Assembly: GCA_963809385.1 (NCBI GenBank)
Contig: CAWEJL010000004.1
Location: forward strand, 434,001 to 498,000
DNA: 64,000 nt
Reading direction: 5' to 3'
DNA from: JAKAIY01 sp963809385
Lineage (GTDB): Bacteria > Chloroflexota > Ktedonobacteria > Ktedonobacterales > JADMIN01
Both the position numbers and the translations under genes were made by a program. A model generated the notes under the pieces. It was not told where the DNA came from, did not search any database, and saw only the letters and a list, made by a program, of their open reading frames with translations. This document shows positions 1 through 7,569 of this stretch, piece by piece (the stretch's first letter is position 1; each line of letters starts with the position of its first letter).

Positions 1-968
1 ATCGCCGCGTGGAGCTCCAGCCGCCGCCCCTCCATGCCAGGGAACAGCGCCCGCGCCGCCTCGGCGGAAGGCCGCCCAAGCTCCGCCAGATACTCCAGCG
101 TCGCCAACGTCCCCGCCTGCAGCTCGTGCGCCTGCGTGCCTGTCTCCCAGCGGTCGGGGATGTCGTCGCTGGCTGGGCGCACCTTGTAGGGTGTCAGCCG
201 CTCCAGGTGTTCCCGCTTGCCCCAGACGATCCCCTGATGCGGGCCGAAAAACTTGTACGCCGAGCAGGCCAGGAAATCGCAGCCCAGCGCCTGCACATCC
301 ACTGGCGCGTGCGGCGCGTACTGCACCGCATCCACCCACACCAGCGCGCCAACTTCCCGCGCCCAGCCCGCGATGGTCGCCACGTCGTTGATCGTCCCGA
401 CCGCGTTCGAGGCGTAACCCACCGCCACGACCTTCGTCTTCGGCGTAATCTTCGCCCGCGCGTCCGCCATGTCTAGCGTACAGGTCGCCAGGTCTACATC
501 CACCATGCGCAGCGTCAGCCCGCGATCTTCGGCCATCATCCGCCACGGCGAGACATTCGCGTCGTGGTCCAGCGCCGTCACCACCACCTCATCGCCCGGC
601 TGCAGCGTCCGCCCAATCGCCCGGCTGAAGGCGAACGTCAGCGAGGTCATGTTCGGCCCAAAGACAATCTCGCGCGGGTCAGGCGCATTGAGGAGGTCGG
701 CCATCGCCGCGTGCGCCTCTGCCAGCGTGGCGTCGGTGCGCTGGCTGGTCAGGAAGGCGCCGTGGGTGTTGGCGTTGCGCTCGCGATAATACGCGCTCAC
801 CGCATCTATGACCGCCTGCGGGACCTGCGTGCCGCCGGGGTTGTCGGCGTAGACGGCGGGCCGCCCGTTGACCTCCAGCGCCAGCGAGGGAAACGACGCG
901 CGGATGGCCGCCAGGTCGAGCGGCGCGAGATGTGGTGCGGCATTGGTCGTCACGAGGAAGCCTCCCAT
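1..968 (-). CDS. Class V aminotransferase / cysteine desulfurase-like protein (C-terminus cut by window edge)
   Basis: An open frame runs on the minus strand from an ATG at 968 off the left edge of the window, about 322 residues so far. It begins MGGFLVTTNAAPHLAPLDL and carries the fold-type I PLP signature of cysteine desulfurase-like enzymes: a DNPGGTQVPQAV stretch near residue 42, a DHDANVSPWR motif that shapes the cofactor pocket, DAVQYAPH with the PLP-pyridine aspartate, and SAYKFFGPHQGI with the Schiff-base lysine. This pattern fits the VC1184-like desulfurase subfamily better than IscS or SufS; no suf or isc partners are visible. It may remove sulfur from cysteine or act on another amino acid; the substrate cannot be read from the sequence. 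It is divergent from arsR. Confidence 0.85.
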   Translation of the reverse strand, partial: MGGFLVTTNAAPHLAPLDLAAIRASFPSLALEVNGRPAVYADNPGGTQVPQAVIDAVSAYYRERNANTHGAFLTSQRTDATLAEAHAAMADLLNAPDPREIVFGPNMTSLTFAFSRAIGRTLQPGDEVVVTALDHDANVSPWRMMAEDRGLTLRMVDVDLATCTLDMADARAKITPKTKVVAVGYASNAVGTINDVATIAGWAREVGALVWVDAVQYAPHAPVDVQALGCDFLACSAYKFFGPHQGIVWGKREHLERLTPYKVRPASDDIPDRWETGTQAHELQAGTLATLEYLAELGRPSAEAARALFPGMEGRRLELHAA

Positions 969-1075
969 GGATTGAAACTGCGCGGATGCTGAATGAGGAG
1001 CGCCCGCATTCGCTACGCGGAGCGGCGCTTTTTCACAGTATACGCTTGCGCGCGTATCCGCTGGCCCAGATCAGA

Positions 1076-1107
1076 CATTGACATTCTTCGATGGATCTGG
1101 TCATACT
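1076..1107 (+). promoter_or_regulatory. arsR promoter with ArsR-type operator
   Basis: TTGACA (1078-1083) and a -10-like CATACT (1102-1107) are separated by 18 nt. The -35 box lies inside an 18-bp element at 1076-1093 (CATTG, 5 nt, CTTCGATG). The reverse complement of this element recurs upstream of arsM at 1505-1522, so it is probably the ArsR operator. The expected transcription start is about 6 nt before the ATG at 1114, and no Shine-Dalgarno sequence is visible, so the arsR mRNA may be leaderless. A separate perfect 6-bp inverted repeat (ATACGC, 6 nt, GCGTAT) lies at 1040-1057. Confidence 0.6.
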
Positions 1108-1113
1108 GTGGCC

Positions 1114-1482
1114 ATGGACACATCACCCATCTCTCGTTCGGCGCCTGTGCGCTCCGCCTGTTCCACGGCCCCATGCCGCGAAGCGACCGCGACGGCTCTC
1201 AGTCAGGACGGCGCGCGTACCACAGCGCTGGCGGATCGCCTCAAGGCGCTGGCGGATCCGACGCGGCTGGGCATGCTGGATCTTCTGGCGGGGCAGCCAG
1301 AGGCGTTGTGTGTCTGCGAGATCACGAGTCAGTTCGACCTGCGCCAGCCCACGATCAGCCACCATCTCCGCATCCTGCGCGAGGCGGGGCTGATTCAAGG
1401 CGAAAAACGCGGCGTCTGGTCATACTACTGGCTAACAGAAGAAGGGACGCGGATAGTGTCCCTGCTTGGGACGCTGGCGTAG
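1114..1482 (+). CDS. arsR: ArsR/SmtB-family metalloregulator, arsenic type
   Basis: This 122-residue winged-helix repressor has LADPTRLGMLDLLAG in the first helices, then the arsenic-sensing ALCVCEI motif (two cysteines separated by one residue at the start of the DNA-binding region). It continues with the recognition helix QPTISHHLRILREAGLI and the wing KRGVWSYYWLTEEG. In family members the CxC pair binds As(III) or Sb(III) and releases the operator. I chose the ATG at 1114; an in-frame TTG at 1078 lies inside the promoter and is unlikely. Two further cysteines at residues 16 and 21 could add a ligand. arsM follows 54 bp downstream behind its own operator copy, so the two genes probably respond together. 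Confidence 0.9.
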   Translation: MDTSPISRSAPVRSACSTAPCREATATALSQDGARTTALADRLKALADPTRLGMLDLLAGQPEALCVCEITSQFDLRQPTISHHLRILREAGLIQGEKRGVWSYYWLTEEGTRIVSLLGTLA

Positions 1483-1504
1483 CGCTCATTTTTTTACTGT
1501 ATCG

Positions 1505-1522
1505 CATCGAAGTTTTTCAATG
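1505..1522 (+). promoter_or_regulatory. Second ArsR operator, upstream of arsM
   Basis: CATCGAAG, 5 nt, CAATG at 1505-1522 matches the inverse of the element in the arsR promoter (1076-1093) at all 13 flanking positions; only the 5-nt centre differs. It ends 14 nt before the arsM start and overlaps the beginning of the ribosome-binding region (GAAAGGG, 1522-1528). Its position implies that ArsR also represses arsM directly. Confidence 0.55.
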
Positions 1523-1536
1523 AAAGGGTATCACCG

Positions 1537-2406
1537 ATGCCATCAGAGTCACAGCCAGCGCCAGTAAGCGCCGGCGACATCACCGAGCGCGTCCGCGAGC
1601 GCTACGCTGGGGCCGCCCTGAGCGTGCGGAGCGTGGGAAGTAGCTGCTGCGCGCCACAGAGCGGATCAGATGGCTGCTGCTCGTCCGACCCGTTTGGCGC
1701 GGACGTGAGCGCGGGCAACTACACCGCGGACGACCTTGTGGCGCTCCCCGAAGAGGCGGCGCTCGCCTCGCTGGGCTGCGGCAATCCCACCGCGCTGATT
1801 GACCTGCGCGCTGGCGAGACGGTCCTCGATCTCGGCTCAGGTGGCGGCATAGATGTGCTGCTCTCCGCGCGCCGTGTGGGCCCAACGGGCTTCGTCTACG
1901 GGCTGGACATGACCGACGAGATGCTGGCGCTCGCGCTGGCGAATAAGGCGAAGGCGGGGGCGACCAATGTCGCCTTCCTCAAGGGTCGCATCGAGGAAAT
2001 CCCGCTGCCGGCAGGCGCGGTGGACGTCGTGATCAGCAACTGTGTCATCAACCTCAGCGCCGACAAAGGGCAGACGCTGCGCGAGGCCTTCCGCGTGCTC
2101 AAGCCTGGTGGGCGCTTCGCCGTCTCCGATGTCGTCGCCGACGGGCCCGTCCCGGAGGCCCTGCGGCGGAACATGGAAGCCTGGGTGGGCTGCCTCGCTG
2201 GCGCGCTCGCCATCGAAGAGTACCAGCGTCTCCTCACCAACGCTGGCTTTGAGGAAGTGAGCGTGACGATCACCCGGCGCTACACGGTGGAGGAGGCCGG
2301 TCTCGACCCCAGCGCGCTCCCCGCCGGTTGGGAGGCGGGGGATGGCAAGCTCGCCAGCGCGTTCGTGCGCGCCACCAAGCCGCTGATAGCGCGCGACGAG
2401 GCGTAA
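1537..2406 (+). CDS. arsM: Arsenite S-adenosylmethionine methyltransferase
   Basis: This 289-residue Rossmann methyltransferase would convert As(III) to methylated species using SAM. SAM motif I is DLGSGGGID (residues 98-106), followed by the acidic loop YGLDMT (121-126). The three cysteines expected to bind As(III) are present: C81 in LGCGNP, C169 in SNCVINL and C219 in WVGCLAG. An extra Cys-rich N-terminal segment (CC at 37-38 and 47-48) is common in bacterial ArsM. The ATG at 1537 has GAAAGGG 8 nt upstream. The gene lies directly after arsR behind a copy of its operator, which supports an inducible arsenic detoxification unit. No arsenite efflux gene is visible nearby. Confidence 0.93.
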   Translation: MPSESQPAPVSAGDITERVRERYAGAALSVRSVGSSCCAPQSGSDGCCSSDPFGADVSAGNYTADDLVALPEEAALASLGCGNPTALIDLRAGETVLDLGSGGGIDVLLSARRVGPTGFVYGLDMTDEMLALALANKAKAGATNVAFLKGRIEEIPLPAGAVDVVISNCVINLSADKGQTLREAFRVLKPGGRFAVSDVVADGPVPEALRRNMEAWVGCLAGALAIEEYQRLLTNAGFEEVSVTITRRYTVEEAGLDPSALPAGWEAGDGKLASAFVRATKPLIARDEA

Positions 2407-2418
2407 GCCGCGACGGTG

Positions 2419-2438
2419 AGCCGGGAATCCGCCCGGCT
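2419..2438. terminator. Hairpin between convergent arsM and the aminotransferase
   Basis: AGCCGGG, a 6-nt loop, then CCCGGCT forms a perfect 7-bp stem 12 nt after the arsM stop and 30 nt before the convergent gene's stop. There is no U-tract, so its efficiency as an intrinsic terminator is uncertain. Confidence 0.4.
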
Positions 2439-2467
2439 TGAGCGCTTGCGGGGCGTCACATCTCACG

Positions 2468-3679
2468 TTATGGTAGCAGCTGGGCAAGCCCCGCGAGCAG
2501 CCAGTCTATGTCCCGCGCCGAGTTGTACGCCTGGACGGAGACGCGCACCAGGAACTGGTCTCGCCACTCCGTGATCGGCGCCTCAACCTGATATTCCTCC
2601 CATAGCCGCCGCTTGAGCGTCTCCGCCGCCGCCGCATCGTGCAGTGGCAGCGGCGCGGCGAACATCTGCGCCCACCAGCCGGGCGTATCCGGGCAGATGT
2701 GGGGCAAGCCAGTGAGCGCGGCGATGCGCTCGCGGGCCTCGGTGGCGAGGCGGTGGCAGGCGGCGCGCACGGCGGGCCATTCATGCTGGCCCTGGAACGC
2801 GATGGCGGTGGGAACGCTGAGGTAGGCGGCGGGGTCGTCGGTCCCGGTCCACTCGAAGTAATCTTGAAAGGGCGAGGGGCCAGGCTGCCGCGCCCGCCAG
2901 CCCCAGCTCACCACCAGCGGCTCCAGCAGCGGCTGGCGCTCCGGGCGCGCGTAGAGGAACCCAGCGCCAACCGGCGCGCAGAGCCATTTGTGGCAATTCC
3001 CCACATAGAAGTCCGCGCCAAGCTCATCCAGATTCAGATCAATCTGGCCCGGCGCGTGCGCGCCGTCTATGACCGTGAGGATGCCCTGCCGCGCCGCGCG
3101 CCGGGCGATCTCCGCGACTGGGAAGATCAGCGCGGTGGGTGAGGTGATGTGGCTCACCACGATCACCCGCGTGCGCTCGGTGACGCCCTCCCAGAGCGCC
3201 GCGATCATCGCCTCTGGGGTGGTCACAGGCAGCGGGATGGGCTGCGAACGATACAGAGCGCCTTGCCGCTCGCAAACGAACCGCCACGTCCGCTCCACCG
3301 CGCCATACTCGTGATCGGTGGCGAGCACTTCGTCGCCCGGCTGGAGCGCCAGCGAGCGCGCGATGATATTGATCCCGTTGGTCGTGTTGGGGACAAAGAC
3401 GAGGTTGTCCGCCTGTGTTCCCACAAAGGACGCCAGCGACGCGCGCGCCTCAGCGAGCAGCCCTGAGATGCGGCGCCCCAGAAACTCGACGGGCTGCGAT
3501 TCGAGCTCGCGCTGCCAGCGCTGGTAGGCCTCGAAGACGGGCTGGGGCCGGGAGCCAAAGCTGCCATGATTGAGGAAGGCGATATCGCGCCGTACGAGGA
3601 ACTCGTTCCCAGCCTCCGCGACCGGCGTGGACGCGCGCTCATCGGCGCCATGCGTCATCGGGCGCCTCCCTTCCGTCAT
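2468..3679 (-). CDS. PLP-dependent class V aminotransferase, isopenicillin-N-epimerase-like
   Basis: This is a 403-residue fold-type I PLP enzyme. The core begins FLNHGSFGSRPQPVFEAY, typical of isopenicillin N epimerase-like proteins, with NTTNGINIIARSL for cofactor phosphate binding, DGAHAPGQIDL with the PLP-pyridine aspartate, and GNCHKWLCAPVGAGFL with the Schiff-base lysine. The ATG at 3679 overlaps the stop of the upstream DUF3037 gene (ATGA), which supports coupled translation; a second ATG at 3658 is possible. The same frame stays open far upstream, but that part is antisense or shadow of DUF3037. Its association with a HipA-like kinase operon is unusual, and the substrate is unknown. 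Confidence 0.88.
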   Translation of the reverse strand: MTEGRRPMTHGADERASTPVAEAGNEFLVRRDIAFLNHGSFGSRPQPVFEAYQRWQRELESQPVEFLGRRISGLLAEARASLASFVGTQADNLVFVPNTTNGINIIARSLALQPGDEVLATDHEYGAVERTWRFVCERQGALYRSQPIPLPVTTPEAMIAALWEGVTERTRVIVVSHITSPTALIFPVAEIARRAARQGILTVIDGAHAPGQIDLNLDELGADFYVGNCHKWLCAPVGAGFLYARPERQPLLEPLVVSWGWRARQPGPSPFQDYFEWTGTDDPAAYLSVPTAIAFQGQHEWPAVRAACHRLATEARERIAALTGLPHICPDTPGWWAQMFAAPLPLHDAAAAETLKRRLWEEYQVEAPITEWRDQFLVRVSVQAYNSARDIDWLLAGLAQLLP

Positions 3680-4122
3680 GCTCCCTCCGGCTCTTGAACG
3701 AACACCAGCTCGCGCATCAGCCGCTCCAGATCGGCGGCTGGGTCGGCGCACAGACCGGAGTGGACCGGCGACGGCTGGATCATCGAGCTGCCCGGCGCCA
3801 CCAGCCAGTGGAAGCGTTCCGCCTGCGACAGCCGCGCGATCGGCCCGGCGTCCGCCGCGCCCTCGCTCACCCGCCGCAGCCCTTCCAGCTCCGCGCGCAG
3901 CAGCTCGAGCTGCGCCTCCGTCAGCGTGGGGCAGAGCGCCAGCAGCCGCGCGGCGTCCAGCGCGATGCGCAGGCCCAGGAAGCGCCGCTGCCGGCAGATC
4001 AGCGCTACCCCCACGTTCAGGCATTCGCCGCGCTCCACCCGTGGCACGACGCGGATGATGGCGTAATCGAAGGCGGCGTCACGCGGCGCGCCAGCCGTTT
4101 TACGCGAGTCGCGAGCGGGCAT
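3676..4122 (-). CDS. DUF3037 protein, partner of HipA-like kinase
   Basis: This 148-residue protein has the DUF3037 landmarks: FDYAIIRVVPRVERGECLNV near residue 18 and a C-terminal ERFHWLVAPGSSMIQPSPVH block near residue 105. DUF3037 genes are recurrently found beside HipA-like kinase genes, and here the pair overlaps by 23 bp, with the downstream aminotransferase overlapping by 4 bp. The function of the family is not established. The tight overlaps suggest the three proteins are made together and perhaps form a complex or a toxin-antitoxin-like unit. No DNA-binding motif is evident, so this is not a classical HipB. Confidence 0.85.
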   Translation of the reverse strand: MPARDSRKTAGAPRDAAFDYAIIRVVPRVERGECLNVGVALICRQRRFLGLRIALDAARLLALCPTLTEAQLELLRAELEGLRRVSEGAADAGPIARLSQAERFHWLVAPGSSMIQPSPVHSGLCADPAADLERLMRELVFVQEPEGA

Positions 4123-4879
4123 CCAGCGCCTCCTTCACGAAGACCGCTGACGCATCGCGCCGGCGCTCCAGATACGCCACATACGCGGCGCGATGCGCGT
4201 CGGCGTCAGCGAACGCCGGCTCGTCTCCCAGCCACTCGTCCGGGATGAGCGCCACGATCTCCTCCAGCGCCACGCGCGTCAGCCGCGCCCGCAGCGGTCC
4301 ATCCACCTCCGCCAGCCGCGACGCCCGCGGCAGCAGCACATGATCGCGGACCGCCGTGAACGGGTCGCCCGCGCGCTCCAGATATTTCGTCCAGGTATGG
4401 TGGAAATACAGCGCCGCGCCGTGGTCTATCAGCCACAGCCGCTTGTTCCAGATCAGCATGTTCGTGTTGCGCGCCGTGCGGTCAATGTTGGTGATGTAGG
4501 CGTCGAGCCAGACGATGCTGGAGGCCAGCTCCGCGTCGAGCGGCGGCGGCGCGGCGGCGCTATAGGGCAGCGAGCCCGGCAGAAAGTCTATCCCCAGGTT
4601 GCGCCCTGCGCTGGCCAGGATCAGGCTGCGCACCTCGTAGTCCGGCTCGTTGCGGCCCAGCGCCGGGTCCATCTCGATGAAGATGATCTCCGGGACCGGC
4701 AGCCCCAGCGCGCGGGCGATCTCGCCGCCCACCAGCTCGGCGATCAGCGCGCGCGGCCCCTGCCCCGCCCCACGGAACTTGACGACATACATCCCATCGT
4801 CATCCGCCTCCACCAGCCCCGGCAGCGAGCCGCCCTCACGCAGCGGCGTCACGTAGCGCGTCGCCAGAGCCGTCCGCAT
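4100..4879 (-). CDS. HipA-like kinase-fold protein
   Basis: This 259-residue protein resembles the stand-alone HipA-like kinase domain. It has MYVVKFRGAGQGPRALIAEL (ATP-binding lysine region) near residue 30, a catalytic-loop stretch DRTARNTNML near residue 140 and the metal-binding LIDHGAALYFHH just after it. It is shorter than E. coli HipA (about 440 residues) and lacks the HipA N-terminal subdomain. I chose the ATG at 4879 because GGAGG lies about 5 nt upstream; an in-frame ATG at 4891 has no such site. It heads an operon with DUF3037 and an aminotransferase. The substrate is unknown; HipA itself phosphorylates glutamyl-tRNA synthetase. Confidence 0.85.
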   Translation of the reverse strand: MRTALATRYVTPLREGGSLPGLVEADDDGMYVVKFRGAGQGPRALIAELVGGEIARALGLPVPEIIFIEMDPALGRNEPDYEVRSLILASAGRNLGIDFLPGSLPYSAAAPPPLDAELASSIVWLDAYITNIDRTARNTNMLIWNKRLWLIDHGAALYFHHTWTKYLERAGDPFTAVRDHVLLPRASRLAEVDGPLRARLTRVALEEIVALIPDEWLGDEPAFADADAHRAAYVAYLERRRDASAVFVKEALDARSRLA

Positions 4880-5197
4880 GGCGCCCTCCATCTCCAATGC
4901 CCGCTCGCCATCACACACACGAGCGTGCGCCGGGGGCTTCCTCAGTATACCAGCGCCGGGCTCGTCCACCGCTATCTACGCGGCCTGCGCCCAATTCTTC
5001 ATTCTTCCAAAACGCGACTTCCGCTTCCTTTCCTCCCCGCTTGATGTATCTCCATGCCACCGGAAAAGCAGCGCACGGCGCTGGTTCCGGCGTGGGATCG
5101 CGGCGGCGCGGCGGCGCTGGAGGGGACCCCGCTCCCCGCGATTTTTGACACCGCACATAGTAAGCCCGCTTTGCGGGAAAGGACGACAATCACAGCT
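4880..5197. other. Divergent intergenic region (hipA-like / lipoprotein)
   Basis: No convincing gene is present. On the minus strand a -10-like TATACT (4944-4949) lies about 65 nt before the HipA-like start, with no good -35. Near the plus-strand gene, a small hairpin CCCGC-TTT-GCGGG (5164-5176) precedes the AAAGGA that may serve as ribosome-binding site. Confidence 0.4.
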
Positions 5198-5737
5198 ATG
5201 CGTACCACTCATCAGACACTTCAGCGTTTCATTCCAGTCTTCGCGCTGCTGCTCGCCATCGGTGGAGCGATCATCGCCTGCGGCTCCAGTTCGGCCAACG
5301 CCGGCTCGGCCACGACCGGTGGATCATCCGACTCGTCCGCCAGCGCCAAGCATTTCAAGGTCGGTGACCAGATCAAGGTCGGCGATTCGTGGATTGTGAC
5401 CGTCAACTCCGCCAAGCTCCACGGCCCAACCGATATTGATCAGCCTCAGAGCGGCAACACCTATCTCGTCCTCGACATCACCTTCAAGAATGTCTCCGCA
5501 AAGGAGCAGGACCTGTCCTCGGCGCTCCAGCTGAGCCTGAAGGACTCCACCGGCCAGACCTACGACCAGACGTTCGTCTCCTTCGTCACGGGCTCCCCCG
5601 ATGGCAAAGTCGCGGCGGGCGATCTCCTGCGCGGCCAGGTCGTCTACGAGGTCTCCAAGGCGCAGAAGGCTTTCACCCTGGCCTTCGAGGCTGACATCAC
5701 GAGCAGCGGCCAGAGCATCTGGGACATCAACGTCTAG
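5198..5737 (+). CDS. Secreted lipoprotein with DUF4352-like domain
   Basis: This 179-residue protein has a positively charged start, a hydrophobic h-region (FALLLAIGGAII) and the lipobox IIAC near residue 28, so it should be lipid-anchored outside the membrane. A Ser/Gly-rich linker follows, then a beta-rich domain from about residue 50 with FKVGDQIKVGDSWIVTVNSA and YLVLDITFKNVSAKEQDLS. This is the typical layout of DUF4352/telokin-like extracytoplasmic domains, whose role is poorly known. I use the ATG at 5198 because upstream in-frame codons do not look coding and would bury the signal peptide. The gene ends at a strong bidirectional terminator. Confidence 0.85.
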   Translation: MRTTHQTLQRFIPVFALLLAIGGAIIACGSSSANAGSATTGGSSDSSASAKHFKVGDQIKVGDSWIVTVNSAKLHGPTDIDQPQSGNTYLVLDITFKNVSAKEQDLSSALQLSLKDSTGQTYDQTFVSFVTGSPDGKVAAGDLLRGQVVYEVSKAQKAFTLAFEADITSSGQSIWDINV

Positions 5738-5762
5738 GCTCCGCGTCCGGCGTCACTCAATT

Positions 5763-5795
5763 GAGCGCCAGCCCTCTCCTCCAGGGCTGGCGCTC
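5763..5795. terminator. Bidirectional intrinsic terminator
   Basis: A perfect 13-bp stem (GAGCGCCAGCCCT, 7-nt loop, AGGGCTGGCGCTC) lies 25 nt after the lipoprotein stop and 20 nt before the stop of the convergent beta-propeller gene. The plus-strand tail is only moderately T-rich (ATACATTTCTT). Confidence 0.75.
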
Positions 5796-5815
5796 ATACA
5801 TTTCTTCCAACCGTC

Positions 5816-7333
5816 TTATCCCTGTGCGGTGGGAATGAACGTCCAGTAGAGCGCCTGCTGCCCGTGGTCGCCGCCGGTTAGCCACAGATAGGCCCCGCTG
5901 ACCTTCGCGTAGGGGCCGCCAGCCGGGCCATGAGCCCAGGTGATCCCCGCCAGCGCCGCCGCGTCCGGCGCGGCCATCCCCGCGCGCCACGTCTGGATTG
6001 CCGGATCCCATGCCCACAGCCACTGCTGGCGTTGCGGATTCAGTGTCGCCGTCGCGCCTGGCTTCTCCCCCAGCGCCAGCAGATCATCCCCTGGCCCTAC
6101 CGCCAGCGCGGCGGAGATTCCTAACGGCGCCGGGCCAATCTGCGTAATACTGACCGGCAGCGGAAGCCGCGGCACGTTCAGCCATGTCGAGCCATCGGGT
6201 TGCAGCGCGTCAATCGTGGCGGGCGCGTGGTTGGGGACCCACGGTGGGGAGAGTTGCCCACCGCTAAAGACGGTGGCGTAGGCTGGCGGCCAGCGCACAT
6301 CCATCAGCGCGCCCGGCTCCGTAGTCGTGAGCAGTTGCGCACCCAGCGGCGCGTTCAGCGCTCGCCGCCACGAAAAGCCGCCATCCAGCGAGCGCCACAC
6401 CTCGTCTCGCGCGCCCCGCTGGCCTGGACCGGGCCACAGATACACCTGCGTCATGATCGTATCGGCGCTACCTGAATCCAGTAACGCGGGCGCCAGCGAG
6501 AAGTGTGGACTGAACGGAAAGATGGGGAGTTGATACCAGGTCTTCCCGAGATCATCGCTGCGCGCCAGGCCTGTCTGCGCCTGCCCTCCCTGCGCATTGG
6601 TCCACCAATAGTACAGCGCCCCCGCCGACGGCCATACATCCCCCAAGCAGGCGTTTTGATAGCCCGGCAGAGTAACCTTCGCCCCGCTCGCGCCACCACC
6701 GGAGCCGCTGTAGAGCGTCAGCCGCTCGCACCCCGGCGCGTTCGGGTCGCGCGCGTAGATCACCACCAGCGCCACCGCTGGCGCGTCCAGCGCCACCTTC
6801 ACCCGGCATGAGTTGGCAGGAGGCGACGCCGCTATCTCCAGCAGGCTCTGCCACTCCCGCCCGTCCGAATCCGTCTGCCAGACGGTCACCGCCGGCCCGT
6901 TCGCCTCACAGGCGTAGATGATCGCGGGATTGAGTGGATCGGGCGTGTAGGTGAGCGACCCGTTCAGCGCCAGGCCGACCGTCTGCCAGCCGGTCATCGC
7001 CAGCGGCGGGATGGCGGGCGCGCCTCGCAGCGCGGCGGAGAGCCGCACCCACCCGGCGCCCACCAGCGCTGGCCCGTCCAGCAGCGCGAGCAACGTCGCC
7101 ACCACCAGCGTCACCATCACGCCCGCCCGCAGCGCCCGCGCGTGCGACGAGAGCCGCCGCCCCGGCCCAGCGAACGCCCGCGCGGCCAGCCACGCCCGCA
7201 GCCGTCCCCCGCACGCGGCGCCATCCTCCGCCGGGTCCAGCGACTCGACCTCAATATCGCCCTCGTCAGGAGGTTCTTCGTCTCGCGCCCTATCGCGCCC
7301 GGAGGCGCCACCCGCGCCACGCATCGGAGACAC
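5816..7333 (-). CDS. Membrane-anchored BNR/Asp-box beta-propeller protein
   Basis: This 505-residue protein has a cytoplasmic acidic N-terminus of about 65 residues, a single transmembrane segment (AGVMVTLVVATLLALL, about 70-86) and a large extracellular domain. Asp-box motifs of sialidase/sortilin-like propellers are visible: TDSDGREWQSL, SDDLGKTWYQLP and RSLDGGFSWRRAL, spaced through the protein. No sialidase catalytic set is evident, so it is more likely a binding or scaffold propeller. The start at 7333 is the first ATG; 7324 is an alternative. It is divergent from the ABC exporter operon and ends at a shared terminator. Confidence 0.75.
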   Translation of the reverse strand: MSPMRGAGGASGRDRARDEEPPDEGDIEVESLDPAEDGAACGGRLRAWLAARAFAGPGRRLSSHARALRAGVMVTLVVATLLALLDGPALVGAGWVRLSAALRGAPAIPPLAMTGWQTVGLALNGSLTYTPDPLNPAIIYACEANGPAVTVWQTDSDGREWQSLLEIAASPPANSCRVKVALDAPAVALVVIYARDPNAPGCERLTLYSGSGGGASGAKVTLPGYQNACLGDVWPSAGALYYWWTNAQGGQAQTGLARSDDLGKTWYQLPIFPFSPHFSLAPALLDSGSADTIMTQVYLWPGPGQRGARDEVWRSLDGGFSWRRALNAPLGAQLLTTTEPGALMDVRWPPAYATVFSGGQLSPPWVPNHAPATIDALQPDGSTWLNVPRLPLPVSITQIGPAPLGISAALAVGPGDDLLALGEKPGATATLNPQRQQWLWAWDPAIQTWRAGMAAPDAAALAGITWAHGPAGGPYAKVSGAYLWLTGGDHGQQALYWTFIPTAQG

Positions 7334-7569
7334 CTCCGCGATTCAGCCACTTGCCCGGTGCGCCGCGCCAGCCAGCCCGACGCCCCTGCCCGTCGCATCT
7401 ATCATACCTGCCAACGCCAGCCCCACACCGTCTCGTGACGCAGCCGTGACCGGAACGCCGCGTCTGGTGATAAAGCCGTACATTCAGGAGCGGTATGTTC
7501 CACTATAGACAGGGTAGGTGTTTGTTGCGCTCGTGGCGTGGCGCGCATAGCGCTGGGGGAGATGCGCAA

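Noticed and set aside
2468..4024. A 518-residue reading of the aminotransferase extended to 4024
   Set aside because: The first 115 residues are Arg/Ala-rich shadow of the DUF3037 gene; the conserved domain starts after the ATGA overlap at 3679.
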